NCBI RefSeq assembly: GCF_014838825.1
Contig: NZ_JACYMO010000001.1
Coordinates: forward strand, 1 to 64,000
Direction: 5' to 3'
Origin: Erwinia persicina
Lineage (GTDB): Bacteria > Pseudomonadota > Gammaproteobacteria > Enterobacterales > Enterobacteriaceae
Length of the DNA stretch: 64,000 nucleotides
Shown here in pieces: positions 1-8,456 of the stretch. A program made the translations under genes and the position numbers. Numbering within the stretch: position 1 is the first letter of the stretch; each line of letters opens with the position of its first letter. A model generated the notes under the pieces. That model ran no database searches. It was not told the origin of the DNA and saw only the letters and a list, made by a program, of their open reading frames with translations.

Positions 1-280
1 GCTTAATCCAGCCGGGCAAGCCAACGCAGAACGGATTTATTGAGAGTTTTAACGGACGCTTTCGCGATGAATGCCTGAATGAACACTGGTTCAGTGACGT
101 CAGTCATGCCAGGAAAACCATCAGTGAATGGCGTCAGGATTATAATGAGTGCCGCCCGCACTCCGCGCTGAATTATCAGACGCCGTCTGAATTTGCGGCG
201 GCCTGGAGAAAGGGTAATTCTGATAGTGAAGGATCCGACATTACTAAGTGAGCGTTGTATCTAATCCTGGGGGCAGGTCA
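1..280 (+). mobile_element. IS3-family insertion sequence, right end (partial)
   Basis: Only the right end of the element is in the window. It holds the 3' part of the transposase gene followed by a terminal sequence that, read inward from position 280, begins TGACCTGCCCCCAGG, the form of an IS3-family inverted repeat. Immediately beyond position 280 the sequence becomes an integrase reading frame on the other strand, so the element sits inside that gene. The left end and any target duplication are outside the window. Confidence 0.8.
3..251 (+). CDS. IS3-family transposase OrfB, C-terminal fragment
   Basis: The open frame enters from the left edge and ends with TGA at 249-251, giving 82 visible residues. 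It contains [19 protein letters not shown], the conserved segment around the last glutamate of the DDE catalytic triad of rve-type integrase cores, followed by the usual C-terminal W-R-x-D-Y-N-x-x-R-P-H-S-A-L pattern. This is the catalytic subunit that cuts and joins the IS ends during transposition. Nothing visible suggests that the fragment is damaged. The start and OrfA are off the window. Confidence 0.88.
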   Translation, partial: LIQPGKPTQNGFIESFNGRFRDECLNEHWFSDVSHARKTISEWRQDYNECRPHSALNYQTPSEFAAAWRKGNSDSEGSDITK

Positions 281-442
281 CTCACCCAGCGCAAACATGC
301 TGGATTTAACGTTGAGTTTAAACCGATAGCGCCATGCCTTTTTGCCATTGGGTTTCACTTCGAGGTAGAGACCGTTGAAATCATTAAGTCGATAGAGTTT
401 TTCTTTCGGCTTGGCAGTGCGGCATAGTGTATCGTTGAGCAT
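281..442 (-). pseudogene. P4-type tyrosine integrase, N-terminal fragment interrupted by the IS
   Basis: Reading left from an ATG at 440-442, 54 codons stay open to the IS boundary. They encode an N-terminal arm-binding domain typical of P4/CP4-type prophage and island integrases (DUF4102): the pattern K-P-x-x-K-x-Y-R-L-x-D-x-x-G-L-Y-L-E-V, then G-K-K-A-W-R-Y-R-F, is diagnostic. The frame stops at the IS end at 280, so the catalytic domain is displaced or lost. The gene points away from ychF and starts about 215 bp from its 3' end, the usual geometry of an island integrase beside its attachment site. Whether the rest of the gene lies left of the IS cannot be seen. Confidence 0.78.
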
Positions 443-474
443 AACGGGGCCTTGTTTATTTATTATATCGTTAT

Positions 475-526
475 TGTACTCACTTAAAATGAAGATTGAA
501 GAATGTTGTACTCATCCATGTACTCA
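475..526. repeat. Three direct copies of TGTACTCA upstream of the integrase
   Basis: TGTACTCA occurs at 475-482, 507-514 and 519-526. All three copies have the same orientation and lie between the integrase start and ychF. Short direct repeats in this position are typical of arm-type integrase binding sites. The related word ACTCATTTT recurs beside the ychF stop codon (about 648-656). The role is inferred from position only. Confidence 0.4.
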
Positions 527-573
527 TTTTTAATTGCGTTTCTACGAAATTATTTGAGACGCTATGAAATGAA

Positions 574-597
574 AAATCCACGCAATTGCGTGGATTT
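574..597 (-). terminator. Rho-independent terminator of ychF
   Basis: A perfect 24-bp palindrome (AAATCCACGCAA and its complement) lies about 60 bp beyond the ychF stop. On the minus strand it is followed by a run of T residues, as expected for intrinsic termination of ychF. Confidence 0.65.
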
Positions 598-656
598 AAA
601 AGGGCTTACTGAGTGTCATGAGATCCAATGAGAACTCATGAGACAACTCATTTTAT

Positions 657-1748
657 TTAGACGTTAAACAGGAAGTTCATCACGTCGCCATCTTTGACCA
701 CGTAGTCTTTCCCTTCTGAACGCATTTTACCGGCTTCTTTCGCACCCTGTTCACCCTTGTAGGTGATGAAGTCATCAAAGGCGATGGTCTGAGCACGGAT
801 AAAGCCTTTTTCGAAGTCGGTGTGGATTTTACCGGCGGCCTGCGGGGCGGTAGCGCCGACCGGGATCGTCCATGCACGGACTTCTTTAACGCCTGCGGTA
901 AAGTAAGTCTGCAGGTTCAGCAGGGCGTAACCGGCGCGGATCACGCGGTTCAGGCCCGGTTCTTCAATGCCCAGTTCCGCCATAAACTCTTCGCGGTCGC
1001 CATCTTCCAGCTCGGCAATATCAGACTCCACCGCCGCGCAGACCGGCACCACCACTGAGCCTTCTTTCTCGGCAATCGCGCGCACGATGTCCAGGTACGG
1101 GTTATTTTCAAAACCGTCTTCGTTCACGTTGGCGATATACATGGTAGGCTTCAGGGTCAGGAAGCTCAGGTAGCGGATAGCGGCTTTATCGTCATCACTC
1201 AGATCCAGCGCACGCAGCATCCCGGCTTTTTCCAGGTGCGGCAGACACTTCTCCAGGGCAACTTGTTCCGCTTTCGCATCTTTGTCGCCGCCTTTGGCTT
1301 TCTTCTGCACGCGCTGCAGGGCACGTTCACAGGTATCCAGGTCGGACAGTGCCAGTTCGGTATTGATGGTGTCAATATCATCAGCCGGGTCGACTTTATT
1401 ATTCACATGAATAATATTATCGTTCTCGAAGCAGCGCACCACGTGGCCAATGGCTTCAGTTTCACGGATGTTGGTCAGGAACTGGTTACCCAGGCCTTCG
1501 CCTTTAGACGCGCCTTTCACCAGGCCGGCGATATCGACGAATTCCATGGTGGTGGGCAGAATGCGCTGCGGTTTAACAATTTCCGCCAGCTGATCGAGAC
1601 GGGAGTCAGGCATGGGCACCACGCCAGTATTCGGCTCAATGGTACAGAACGGGAAGTTAGCTGCTTCGATGCCCGCTTTGGTTAACGCATTGAACAGGGT
1701 GGATTTCCCGACGTTTGGCAGGCCCACAATACCGCATTTGAATCCCAT
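657..1748 (-). CDS. ychF: Redox-regulated ribosome-binding ATPase/GTPase YchF
   Basis: The 363-residue product is the universal Obg-family P-loop ATPase YchF (OLA1 family), a cytosolic protein that associates with ribosomes and helps to regulate the oxidative stress response. The sequence shows the G1 motif GLPNVGKST near residues 9-17, the G3 motif [19 protein letters not shown] near 73-91, a coiled-coil insertion, and a C-terminal TGS domain ending in M-N-F-L-F-N-V. Length and ends match the E. coli protein. In E. coli, ychF lies directly behind pth; here 2.7 kb with two opposite-strand genes separates them, so ychF must have its own promoter in 1749-2096. Confidence 0.98.
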   Translation of the reverse strand: MGFKCGIVGLPNVGKSTLFNALTKAGIEAANFPFCTIEPNTGVVPMPDSRLDQLAEIVKPQRILPTTMEFVDIAGLVKGASKGEGLGNQFLTNIRETEAIGHVVRCFENDNIIHVNNKVDPADDIDTINTELALSDLDTCERALQRVQKKAKGGDKDAKAEQVALEKCLPHLEKAGMLRALDLSDDDKAAIRYLSFLTLKPTMYIANVNEDGFENNPYLDIVRAIAEKEGSVVVPVCAAVESDIAELEDGDREEFMAELGIEEPGLNRVIRAGYALLNLQTYFTAGVKEVRAWTIPVGATAPQAAGKIHTDFEKGFIRAQTIAFDDFITYKGEQGAKEAGKMRSEGKDYVVKDGDVMNFLFNV

Positions 1749-2096
1749 GTTTGAATCACCTTAATTTCTTGATAATCAACGCACTAATATGTGCCCTGAT
1801 AGTGTCACAGACGGTTGTCTAAAAAGTTTCCGCGCATTATACACGTAATTTTAGCCTGGCGGCGGTTGATTTCCGGAAGCGGGGTGAAGTTATTCCTTGA
1901 GATCGTGCTCACATTTTCCCATACTGACGTGTCTTTACAGAAACCGGAGAACCCTGCAGATGCATCGCTTCCTGCTTACGCCACCTTAAGTCCTTCCCTC
2001 CAGCGCAACGCCTGTTGCCGCCACTCGTCACTCTGACGAGCCAGCTGTGCCCGTACTCTGTGGCGCAGAAAGTCGATCACATGAAAAAATTATGGA
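1749..2096. other. Divergent intergenic region ychF / sulP
   Basis: These 348 bp should hold the ychF promoter (minus strand) and the sulP promoter (plus strand). I find no convincing operator, RNA gene or terminator. A 73-codon open frame at 1815-2036 has no recognisable family, and I do not call it a gene. Confidence 0.5.
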
Positions 2097-3584
2097 ATGA
2101 CCATGTTTAACCTGAGCAACTTCAGGGCGAGTCACGTTAAAAACGACGTGCTGGCCGGTGCCGTGGTGTCTGTCGCGCTGATCCCGGAAGCGACCGCCTT
2201 CTCTCTGCTGGCCGGGCTGTCGCCGACCATCGGTTTACATACCGCCTTTATCCTCGGGCTGGTGACGGCCTTCTTCGGCGGTAAACCCGGCATGATCTCC
2301 GGGGCGGCCGGGTCGATCATCGTGGTTCTGATCAGTCTGATAACCCAGCATGGCTATGAGTACGTGCTGCTGGCGACCATCCTGGCCGGGCTGATCCAGC
2401 TGTCCATCGGCGTACTGCGCCTCGGTAAGTTTATCCGGCTGGTGCCACAGCCAGCGATTTACGGTTTTGTTAACGGGCTGGCGATTGTCATCATGCTGGC
2501 GCAGTTCCCGATGATTAAGGGGCAGGGGCCGGTAATGTATGCGCTGGTGGCTCTGGCGATGCTGATTGTCTGGTGGTTCCCTAAGCTGACAAAAGCCATT
2601 CCGGGGTCGCTGGCCGCGCTAATTGCCGTCAGTGCGCTGGCCATAGGCCTGGGGCTGGATACGAAACGCGTGGGTGACCTGGCTGATATCGCCGGGACAC
2701 TGCCGCAGTTCCATCTGCCTACGGCCCCCCTGACCTGGGAAACCCTGAAAATTGTGCTGCCTTACGCCGTGGTGATTGCACTGGTAGGCCTGATTGAGTC
2801 CCTTCTGACCCTCGCGGTACTTGATGAAATGGGCAGCAAGAAAGGCTCAGGTAACCAGGAGTGTGTGGCGCAGGGCATCGGCAACACCATTTGCGGATTC
2901 TTCGGCAGCTTCGCAGGGTGTGCGATGATCGGTCAGTCGATTATCAACTTTACCTCCGGCGGGCGCGGGCGCATCTCTAATCTGGTCGGGGCGCTGCTGC
3001 TGATCCTGTTTGTGATCAGCCTGTCGGACTATATTGCACTGCTGCCGGTAGCCGCGCTGGCCGGGATCATGTTTGTGGTGTGCATTAATACCTTTGAATG
3101 GAGCTCCCTGCGCCGCCTGAAGCGTATGCCAAAAGCCGATGCGGTGATCATGGTGGCGGTGACGCTGGTGACCATCTTTACCGATCTGGCGATGGCGGTG
3201 ATCTGCGGGGTGATTATCTCGGCGCTGGTCTTCGCATGGCAGCATGCCCGCATTACCATCCTGGCGCAGTCAGAGCAGGAAGGGCAGAAGACCTATCAGC
3301 TGGAAGGGCCGCTGTTCTTTGGCTCCACCGCCAGCTTCCAGGAGCTGTTCCACCCGGAACTGGACCCGGAGAGCGTGGTAATTGATTTTGCCCGTACCCG
3401 CGTGATGGACTCCAGCGGCGTCGAAGCCATTGATAAACTGACGTTGCGCTATCTTGAAGCGGGGAAAACCCTGCGCCTGCGCCATCTGAGTGAGGATTGC
3501 ATCAGCCTGTTACAGCAGGCCGGACCGTTCTGCAGCCACGAACTTGACGACCCTGATTATAAAGTTGCCAGCAACGATGCCTGA
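2097..3584 (+). CDS. SulP-family anion permease with STAS domain
   Basis: The 495-residue protein is an inner-membrane SLC26/SulP transporter. About ten to twelve hydrophobic segments fill residues 10-385, including the family motif around V-x-V-A-L-I-P-E-A-T-A-F. A STAS domain follows (about 400-490) with VVIDFARTRVMDSSGVEAID. Such proteins carry sulfate, bicarbonate or dicarboxylates; the substrate cannot be read from sequence. It is shorter than, and clearly different from, the succinate transporter DauA, which E. coli carries between ychH and prs. The start at 2097 is uncertain, since an in-frame ATG lies at 2103. A degenerate EAL gene follows 137 bp downstream. Confidence 0.88.
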   Translation: MTMFNLSNFRASHVKNDVLAGAVVSVALIPEATAFSLLAGLSPTIGLHTAFILGLVTAFFGGKPGMISGAAGSIIVVLISLITQHGYEYVLLATILAGLIQLSIGVLRLGKFIRLVPQPAIYGFVNGLAIVIMLAQFPMIKGQGPVMYALVALAMLIVWWFPKLTKAIPGSLAALIAVSALAIGLGLDTKRVGDLADIAGTLPQFHLPTAPLTWETLKIVLPYAVVIALVGLIESLLTLAVLDEMGSKKGSGNQECVAQGIGNTICGFFGSFAGCAMIGQSIINFTSGGRGRISNLVGALLLILFVISLSDYIALLPVAALAGIMFVVCINTFEWSSLRRLKRMPKADAVIMVAVTLVTIFTDLAMAVICGVIISALVFAWQHARITILAQSEQEGQKTYQLEGPLFFGSTASFQELFHPELDPESVVIDFARTRVMDSSGVEAIDKLTLRYLEAGKTLRLRHLSEDCISLLQQAGPFCSHELDDPDYKVASNDA

Positions 3585-3721
3585 ACCATAAAGCTACTGC
3601 CGGTCCTGCCGATAACTTAAAAATCGTCGTCTTACGACGGCGAAGGCAGAGTTAACTTCTATAGTTTATCTGTACGGCGATTTTATTCACTGGCAGGACG
3701 CCCGTTAACTGGCCCGGCAGC

Positions 3722-4393
3722 ATGAAAAACGATTTCCTTTGTATTCCAGTCCATACGCTCAGTGGCGAATTAATCGCCATTGACCTCAGCTATCGGCCGC
3801 AGGCGGGGAGCCCGAACGGGCCGCCGGTAACCTCGCTGTCTCCCCAGAATCGGCTGCTCAATCAGCTGCTGATTGTCGAGGAGCACGGCGACTATTTTCG
3901 CCAACAGGGGCTGATGTGCAGCGTCGCTATCGATTTTCAGCTGGCCCGGGCGGTGACGGAGTCGTCATTTATTCAGCAGATCCTCAGCCAGCTGCCTTTC
4001 GTACGGCTGAAGCTGTCCGAAGACTTTCCTAACCTGCACGACGGAATGAACAATCCGCTGCTGCGGACCCTGATTGAACAGCTCAATATTTTGTGGCTGG
4101 ATGACCTGGGGGCGGGGGATGCGAATCTGAACGCGCTGCAGTCCAACATGTTTGAAGCCGTGAAGCTCGACCGCCAGTTCTATCTGGAAAACGTCGATAA
4201 GCCGTTCTTTACCGTGCTGATTAATCACATCCGGGAATACACTAACCGGGTGATTGTCGGGGGCGTGGCGGGGGACGGGCAGCTGGATTTACTGCGTAAA
4301 AGCAAGGTCTGGGGGATAGAGGGCTATTTCAGCCCCTCTCTGACGCTGGAGTGCCTGGAAAGCCAGGATCACCGCCGTTGTGAACACCACTGA
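3722..4393 (+). CDS. Degenerate EAL-domain protein, YdiV/RflP-like
   Basis: The 223-residue protein has the fold of a stand-alone EAL domain but has lost the catalytic signature. The N-terminal E-A-L motif is absent, and the D-D-F-G-T-G loop reads D-D-L-G-A-G-D-A-N-L. K-L-D near residue 148 and G-G-V-A-G-D-G-Q-L mark the later conserved strands. Over the middle (P-F-V-R-L-K-L-S-E-D-F-P-N-L to F-G-A-G-like and K-L-D-R-Q-F) it aligns by eye with YdiV (RflP), which does not hydrolyse cyclic di-GMP and instead binds FlhD to repress flagella. A protein-binding regulatory role is therefore likelier than phosphodiesterase activity. The actual partner is unknown. Confidence 0.75.
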   Translation: MKNDFLCIPVHTLSGELIAIDLSYRPQAGSPNGPPVTSLSPQNRLLNQLLIVEEHGDYFRQQGLMCSVAIDFQLARAVTESSFIQQILSQLPFVRLKLSEDFPNLHDGMNNPLLRTLIEQLNILWLDDLGAGDANLNALQSNMFEAVKLDRQFYLENVDKPFFTVLINHIREYTNRVIVGGVAGDGQLDLLRKSKVWGIEGYFSPSLTLECLESQDHRRCEHH

Positions 4394-4431
4394 TCGCGGG
4401 CCGGGCCCGCAGCGGCGCTGTCGGTGACCGG

Positions 4432-5025
4432 CTAAGGCAGGGCGGCTTTGAAACTGTGCAGGCGATTCATCGCCTTCAGGCGATCTTCTTTTAGCCACAC
4501 TTCGGTACAGCGTGCCGCTTCATCAATCGCGTTATCAATCAGCGTCTGTTCTGCCGCCTGGGGTTTACCCAGCACAAAACCCACCACTTTATTTCGATCG
4601 CCGGGATGGCCGATGCCAATGCGCAGACGATGGAACTCCTGGCTGTTACCCAGCTTGCTGATAATATCTTTCAGTCCGTTATGACCGCCGTGGCCGCCAC
4701 CCAGCTTAAATTTCGCCACGCCGGGGTTGAGATCCAGCTCGTCATGAGCCACGAGGATTTCTTCCGGGGCGATGCGGTAAAAGGTCGCCATGGCGGCGAC
4801 GGCTTTACCGCTCAGGTTCATAAAGGTGGTGGGTACCAGCAGGCGCACATCCTCACCGCCCAAGTTTAAACGCGCGGTGTAGCCGTAAAATTTGCTCTCT
4901 TCTTTTAATGACTGATTATGACGTTCAGCCAGCAGGTCAACATACCAGGCACCGGCGTTATGGCGTGTGGCGGCGTATTCAGCGCCGGGGTTGGCAAGGC
5001 CAACAATCAGTTTGATGCTGCTCAC
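4432..5025 (-). CDS. pth: Peptidyl-tRNA hydrolase
   Basis: The 197-residue cytosolic enzyme cleaves the ester bond of peptidyl-tRNAs released prematurely from ribosomes and so recycles tRNA. All family signatures are present: [17 protein letters not shown] with catalytic His22 (His20 in E. coli) and Asn12, [17 protein letters not shown] with Asp95, and [12 protein letters not shown]. Length matches the E. coli enzyme. The gene is divergent from ychH, with a perfect CRP box between them. Confidence 0.98.
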   Translation of the reverse strand: MSSIKLIVGLANPGAEYAATRHNAGAWYVDLLAERHNQSLKEESKFYGYTARLNLGGEDVRLLVPTTFMNLSGKAVAAMATFYRIAPEEILVAHDELDLNPGVAKFKLGGGHGGHNGLKDIISKLGNSQEFHRLRIGIGHPGDRNKVVGFVLGKPQAAEQTLIDNAIDEAARCTEVWLKEDRLKAMNRLHSFKAALP

Positions 5026-5106
5026 GAGTGGATTTTCCTGAAGCGTGCGGGGTGAAAACAGCTAGTTTACTGAAGCGGCCGCGATAACTCAAAGATCTGC
5101 CACTGT

Positions 5107-5122
5107 TGTGATGAAAATCACA
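5107..5122. promoter_or_regulatory. Perfect CRP-binding site in the pth/ychH intergenic region
   Basis: TGTGATGAAAATCACA matches both CRP half-sites exactly (TGTGA-N6-TCACA). It lies 81 bp upstream of the pth start and about 175 bp upstream of ychH, so either gene could be controlled. A weaker half-matching copy begins at 5205 (TGTGA followed by ACTCA). Confidence 0.8.
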
Positions 5123-5297
5123 ATAATACAGTAGCGTGATAATACGTTTTCTATATAAAAATAGCCGTTTAGACGTAAAGTTTTGTCAAAGTATTAGCGA
5201 TAAATGTGATCGCTCACTCATCAGTACCGCTAAAGTTTGCCTAGACTGTCTGCATCTGGCAACGGAGTTGCCTTTCTATACTGACTGGAGGTGCGCA

Positions 5298-5582
5298 ATG
5301 AAACGTAGACATTCACATATGATGGGCAATGCCCTGATGGTATTCGGTCTGGTGGTGATGATTGGCGGTGTCGGTTACTCGGTGCTTAATCAGATGCCGC
5401 AGCTCAACTTGCCGCAGTTTATGGTTCATGGTGCCATCTTTAGCATCTTTATTGGCGCGCTGCTGTGGCTGGTCGGGGCCAGAATCAGCGGTCGGGAAAA
5501 AATTGCTGACCGTTACTACTGGATACGTCACTGCGGTGACAAACGCTGTCGTCACGGCGGCGGCCATCAGCCTCACCGTTGA
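5298..5582 (+). CDS. ychH: YchH family inner-membrane stress protein
   Basis: The 94-residue protein aligns with E. coli YchH throughout: M-K-R-R, two membrane segments (about residues 9-29 and 39-60), then the basic tail D-R-Y-Y-W-I-R-H ending in repeated Arg, Cys and His residues. I chose ATG 5298 because GGAGG lies 8 bp upstream and the first residues match the family; longer in-frame extensions to 5136 run through the regulatory region. YchH is a DUF2583 protein linked in the literature to stress resistance and biofilm formation; its molecular role is not known. Divergent from pth, as in E. coli. Confidence 0.93.
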   Translation: MKRRHSHMMGNALMVFGLVVMIGGVGYSVLNQMPQLNLPQFMVHGAIFSIFIGALLWLVGARISGREKIADRYYWIRHCGDKRCRHGGGHQPHR

Positions 5583-5626
5583 TTCCCTCTGTGCCAGTCT
5601 CCATCCGACCGGGGACTGGTAGCCTC

Positions 5627-6799
5627 TTATCCAGCCAGAAAACGTCCCTCCAGACCGCTTAAAGTCTCACCAAACGTTTTCACCTGATTCCTTCCTGCTG
5701 CCTTCGCCTGATACAGTGCCTCGTCGGCTGCCGTCATCAGATTTTCAATGTTCTCACGTTCCGGGCTGCAGCTAGCCACCCCAATGCTGACGCTGTATCG
5801 GACGTTCTCCGGGCAGGAGTGCTCCACCGCCTGGCGAATGCGCTCCGCCACCTGCACGCACTCTTCTTCGGAACACATCACCACGGCGGCAAACTCTTCG
5901 CCCCCCAGGCGGGCAAAATAGCTGTCAGGCGGCAGCTGTCCGGCCACCTGACGACAGAAGTCCGTCAGTACCCGGTCGCCCTGTGAGTGACCGAACCGGT
6001 CGTTGATGGTTTTAAAATGATCAAGGTCGAACAGCATCACTGCCAGCGGCTGCTGGCTGCAGCGCCCGCTGGTGGCCAGCTGGCGCGTTTTTTCGAACAG
6101 GGCACGGCGGTTCCACACGCCGGTCAGAGGGTCAAGCAGCGAAGCCTGGCGATAGACAATCTGCGTGCGCTCATTGACCATCGCCATCATTGTAAAGCTC
6201 AGGCCAATCACCACCAGAATAGACTCCAGAATCACATAGACCGAGAAGGTCGAACCGCCGATCGCGCCGTGCAGCGGGCTGGGGATACCGCCGTCCAGCA
6301 GCGCCCGCGTCACGTTAAATGTCAGATGAATGCCCAGCAGCAGCTGCGCAGGCCACCAGGTGACCGGCAGCAGGGACCGCGCACGTTGTAGCTCATAAAT
6401 CATCGCTGAGGTGAAGAGCATGCACAGCAGGGCGCTTAACAGGATGCGCGACGACAGGGAATAATAGAAGCCCGGAAGCAGGCACAGCCCGGCCCACAGC
6501 GTCAGACTCATGATCCACAGCCAGCTGAAGCGTGCGCCACGCAGCGCCCGGAACGCATTCAGCTGAAGTCCGTAAGCGCAAAGGATCAGCAGATTACCCA
6601 CCACGATGGGCAGAAACATCATGCCGGAGCTGCGCAGGCTGCTCAGGCCGACCGCCACAATACTTAACAGCAGCGAGAGGCAGTTAAACCCCAGAACCCG
6701 GTTGTACTGCGCTCCGCGCCAGGCGAAGACCATGATAATGCCGAGAAAAGCCAGCACATACAGTTCGCAGACAAACAGCGTGTAGACGTCAAGACGCAT
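5627..6799 (-). CDS. Membrane-bound diguanylate cyclase (GGDEF)
   Basis: The 390-residue protein has about seven hydrophobic segments (residues 5-205), then a GGDEF domain from about 222 (D-P-L-T-G-V-W-N-R-R) with an intact active site G-G-E-E-F at 299-303. It should make cyclic di-GMP from two GTP at the inner membrane. The usual R-x-x-D inhibitory site five residues before the active site is missing, so product inhibition at that site is unlikely. I chose ATG 6799 because AGGA lies 11 bp upstream; an earlier in-frame ATG at 6841 adds 14 residues not typical of a membrane protein start. It lies in the place where E. coli has dauA. Confidence 0.9.
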   Translation of the reverse strand: MRLDVYTLFVCELYVLAFLGIIMVFAWRGAQYNRVLGFNCLSLLLSIVAVGLSSLRSSGMMFLPIVVGNLLILCAYGLQLNAFRALRGARFSWLWIMSLTLWAGLCLLPGFYYSLSSRILLSALLCMLFTSAMIYELQRARSLLPVTWWPAQLLLGIHLTFNVTRALLDGGIPSPLHGAIGGSTFSVYVILESILVVIGLSFTMMAMVNERTQIVYRQASLLDPLTGVWNRRALFEKTRQLATSGRCSQQPLAVMLFDLDHFKTINDRFGHSQGDRVLTDFCRQVAGQLPPDSYFARLGGEEFAAVVMCSEEECVQVAERIRQAVEHSCPENVRYSVSIGVASCSPERENIENLMTAADEALYQAKAAGRNQVKTFGETLSGLEGRFLAG

Positions 6800-6888
6800 T
6801 CTAGGATTATTCCTGGGTGAGCAATGACAGCAAAATATCACTAAAAAATACTCACCAACAGGGGGCGCTGAAGCGTTCCAGTAAAAAA

Positions 6889-8355
6889 TTAATCATTACC
6901 AGAAAGCTCTGGACGTGCAGGCAACAGGCAGCGCCAGATTGCTACAGCACACAGCAGGGTGAGGGCCATCAGCACCCACAGCAGCTGCTGAAAAGCCTGC
7001 TCGGCCAGCGGCAGAAGCGACAGCCCGGAAAGATGGTAGCTGGCCAGCAGGCGCGCGCTTTCCGGCGATCCGCCCCGCGCGGCCAGCTGATGTATGAGCA
7101 GCTGGCTGAACAGCATACTGACGCTGGCCAGCGCCACGCCTTCGCCTGCCACCCGCACCGTGCTGAAAATCCCGGTCGCCATCCCGGCGCGCTCTGGCGG
7201 GACTACGCTGACCGACAGATTATCCATCAGCCCCCAGGGCAGACCGCTGCCGATCCCGGTGAGCAGCATGGCCAGCAGCGTCAGCGGCAGCGAACTGTGC
7301 GGGGTGACCAGGGAGAGCAGGCCAATGCCGGCAGCGGCCATAACCAGCCCCGCGCAGCAGAGGGTGCCGGGCGGGATGCGCCGGGACAGAATGACGGCCA
7401 GTGACGGCATGACCAGCATCGGCAGGGAGAGGGGCAGCATCAGCAGGCCCGTGGTCAGTGCATCAACGCCGTAATACCCCATAAAGCGCAGCGGCAGCAG
7501 CACCAGCAGGACAACAAAACAGTAGCAGGTGGCCACCGGTAGCAGCTGGATCCCGACAAAACGACCATAGCGAAACAGGCTGAGATCCAGCATGGGTCGG
7601 GCGCTGCGGCGTTCAATACCGATAAACAGCAGGCCTGCGGCCAGGGAGGCAAACAGTAACGCGGGGGCCAGCGACCCGCGGCTGTCGTCAGCCAGCTGCA
7701 ACATCCCCCAGGTAAACAGCGTCAGCGTGGCGCTGAAGGTAATAATACCGGGCCAGTCCGGTGCAGCGGCAGCGGGGTCCCGCGACTCTGGCAGGGCACG
7801 GAGGCCGGTAACGAGAGCCAGCACGCCGAACAGGGCGCAGCAGAGGAAGACGCTGTGCCAGCCCGCCAGCGCCATCAGGCTACCCGCGATCACTGGCCCG
7901 GCGGCCAGGCCCGTGCCAAAGCTGGTGCCCAGCAGGCTGAAGGCCCGTGCCCGTTCTTCGCCGTCAAACGCACTGGCCAGCGCCGCAGCACCGCCGGCCA
8001 GTGCCGCCGCTGCGGCGGCCCCCTGCAGCGCTCTTATCACGTCCAGCCAGACGAGCGAGGGCACCCAGCTGCTCATCAGCGACAGCAGCGTAAAGAAGCT
8101 GACGCCGCTGATAAACAGCCGCTTGCGGCCGTAGCGGTCGGCCAGGCTGCCTGCCGCCATCAGCAGGCTGCCAAAGCTGAGCAGGAAGGCATTGGTGATC
8201 CAGCTGAGTGCCAGAGGCGATGCCCCCGGCTGCAGGGCCATAGCCGGGGTGGCAATGACCCCGGCCGAAAAGCTCAGGGGCAGCATCAGCGCGGCACTGC
8301 ATACCGCCAGCAGACTCAGGCGGCCACGTGGTGACGACAGTGTCAGGTAACTCAT
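6889..8355 (-). CDS. MFS efflux transporter, DHA2 (EmrB/QacA)-like
   Basis: The 488-residue inner-membrane protein has about 14 predicted helices. It shows MFS motif A, G-S-L-A-D-R-Y-G-R-K-R, near residues 69-79 and an antiporter motif C-like stretch, G-T-G-L-A-A-G-P-V-I-A-G-S, near 148-160. These point to a proton-driven drug or small-molecule exporter of the DHA2 family; the substrate is unknown. It is divergent from the LysR gene next to it with about 100 bp between starts, the usual arrangement of an exporter and its regulator. Confidence 0.88.
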   Translation of the reverse strand: MSYLTLSSPRGRLSLLAVCSAALMLPLSFSAGVIATPAMALQPGASPLALSWITNAFLLSFGSLLMAAGSLADRYGRKRLFISGVSFFTLLSLMSSWVPSLVWLDVIRALQGAAAAAALAGGAAALASAFDGEERARAFSLLGTSFGTGLAAGPVIAGSLMALAGWHSVFLCCALFGVLALVTGLRALPESRDPAAAAPDWPGIITFSATLTLFTWGMLQLADDSRGSLAPALLFASLAAGLLFIGIERRSARPMLDLSLFRYGRFVGIQLLPVATCYCFVVLLVLLPLRFMGYYGVDALTTGLLMLPLSLPMLVMPSLAVILSRRIPPGTLCCAGLVMAAAGIGLLSLVTPHSSLPLTLLAMLLTGIGSGLPWGLMDNLSVSVVPPERAGMATGIFSTVRVAGEGVALASVSMLFSQLLIHQLAARGGSPESARLLASYHLSGLSLLPLAEQAFQQLLWVLMALTLLCAVAIWRCLLPARPELSGND

Positions 8356-8456
8356 CTTGCATACTCCACTTTATTCAGACAGGTAAGCAGGATAAATTGG
8401 CAGTATCCGTCGATAAACAGGCCAGATGGCCGCAGATAAAGGACAAAAAGTCTCTG

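Noticed and set aside
1815..2036. Possible 73-residue small protein upstream of sulP
   Set aside because: No recognisable family, no good ribosome-binding site and mixed composition. Left as intergenic sequence.
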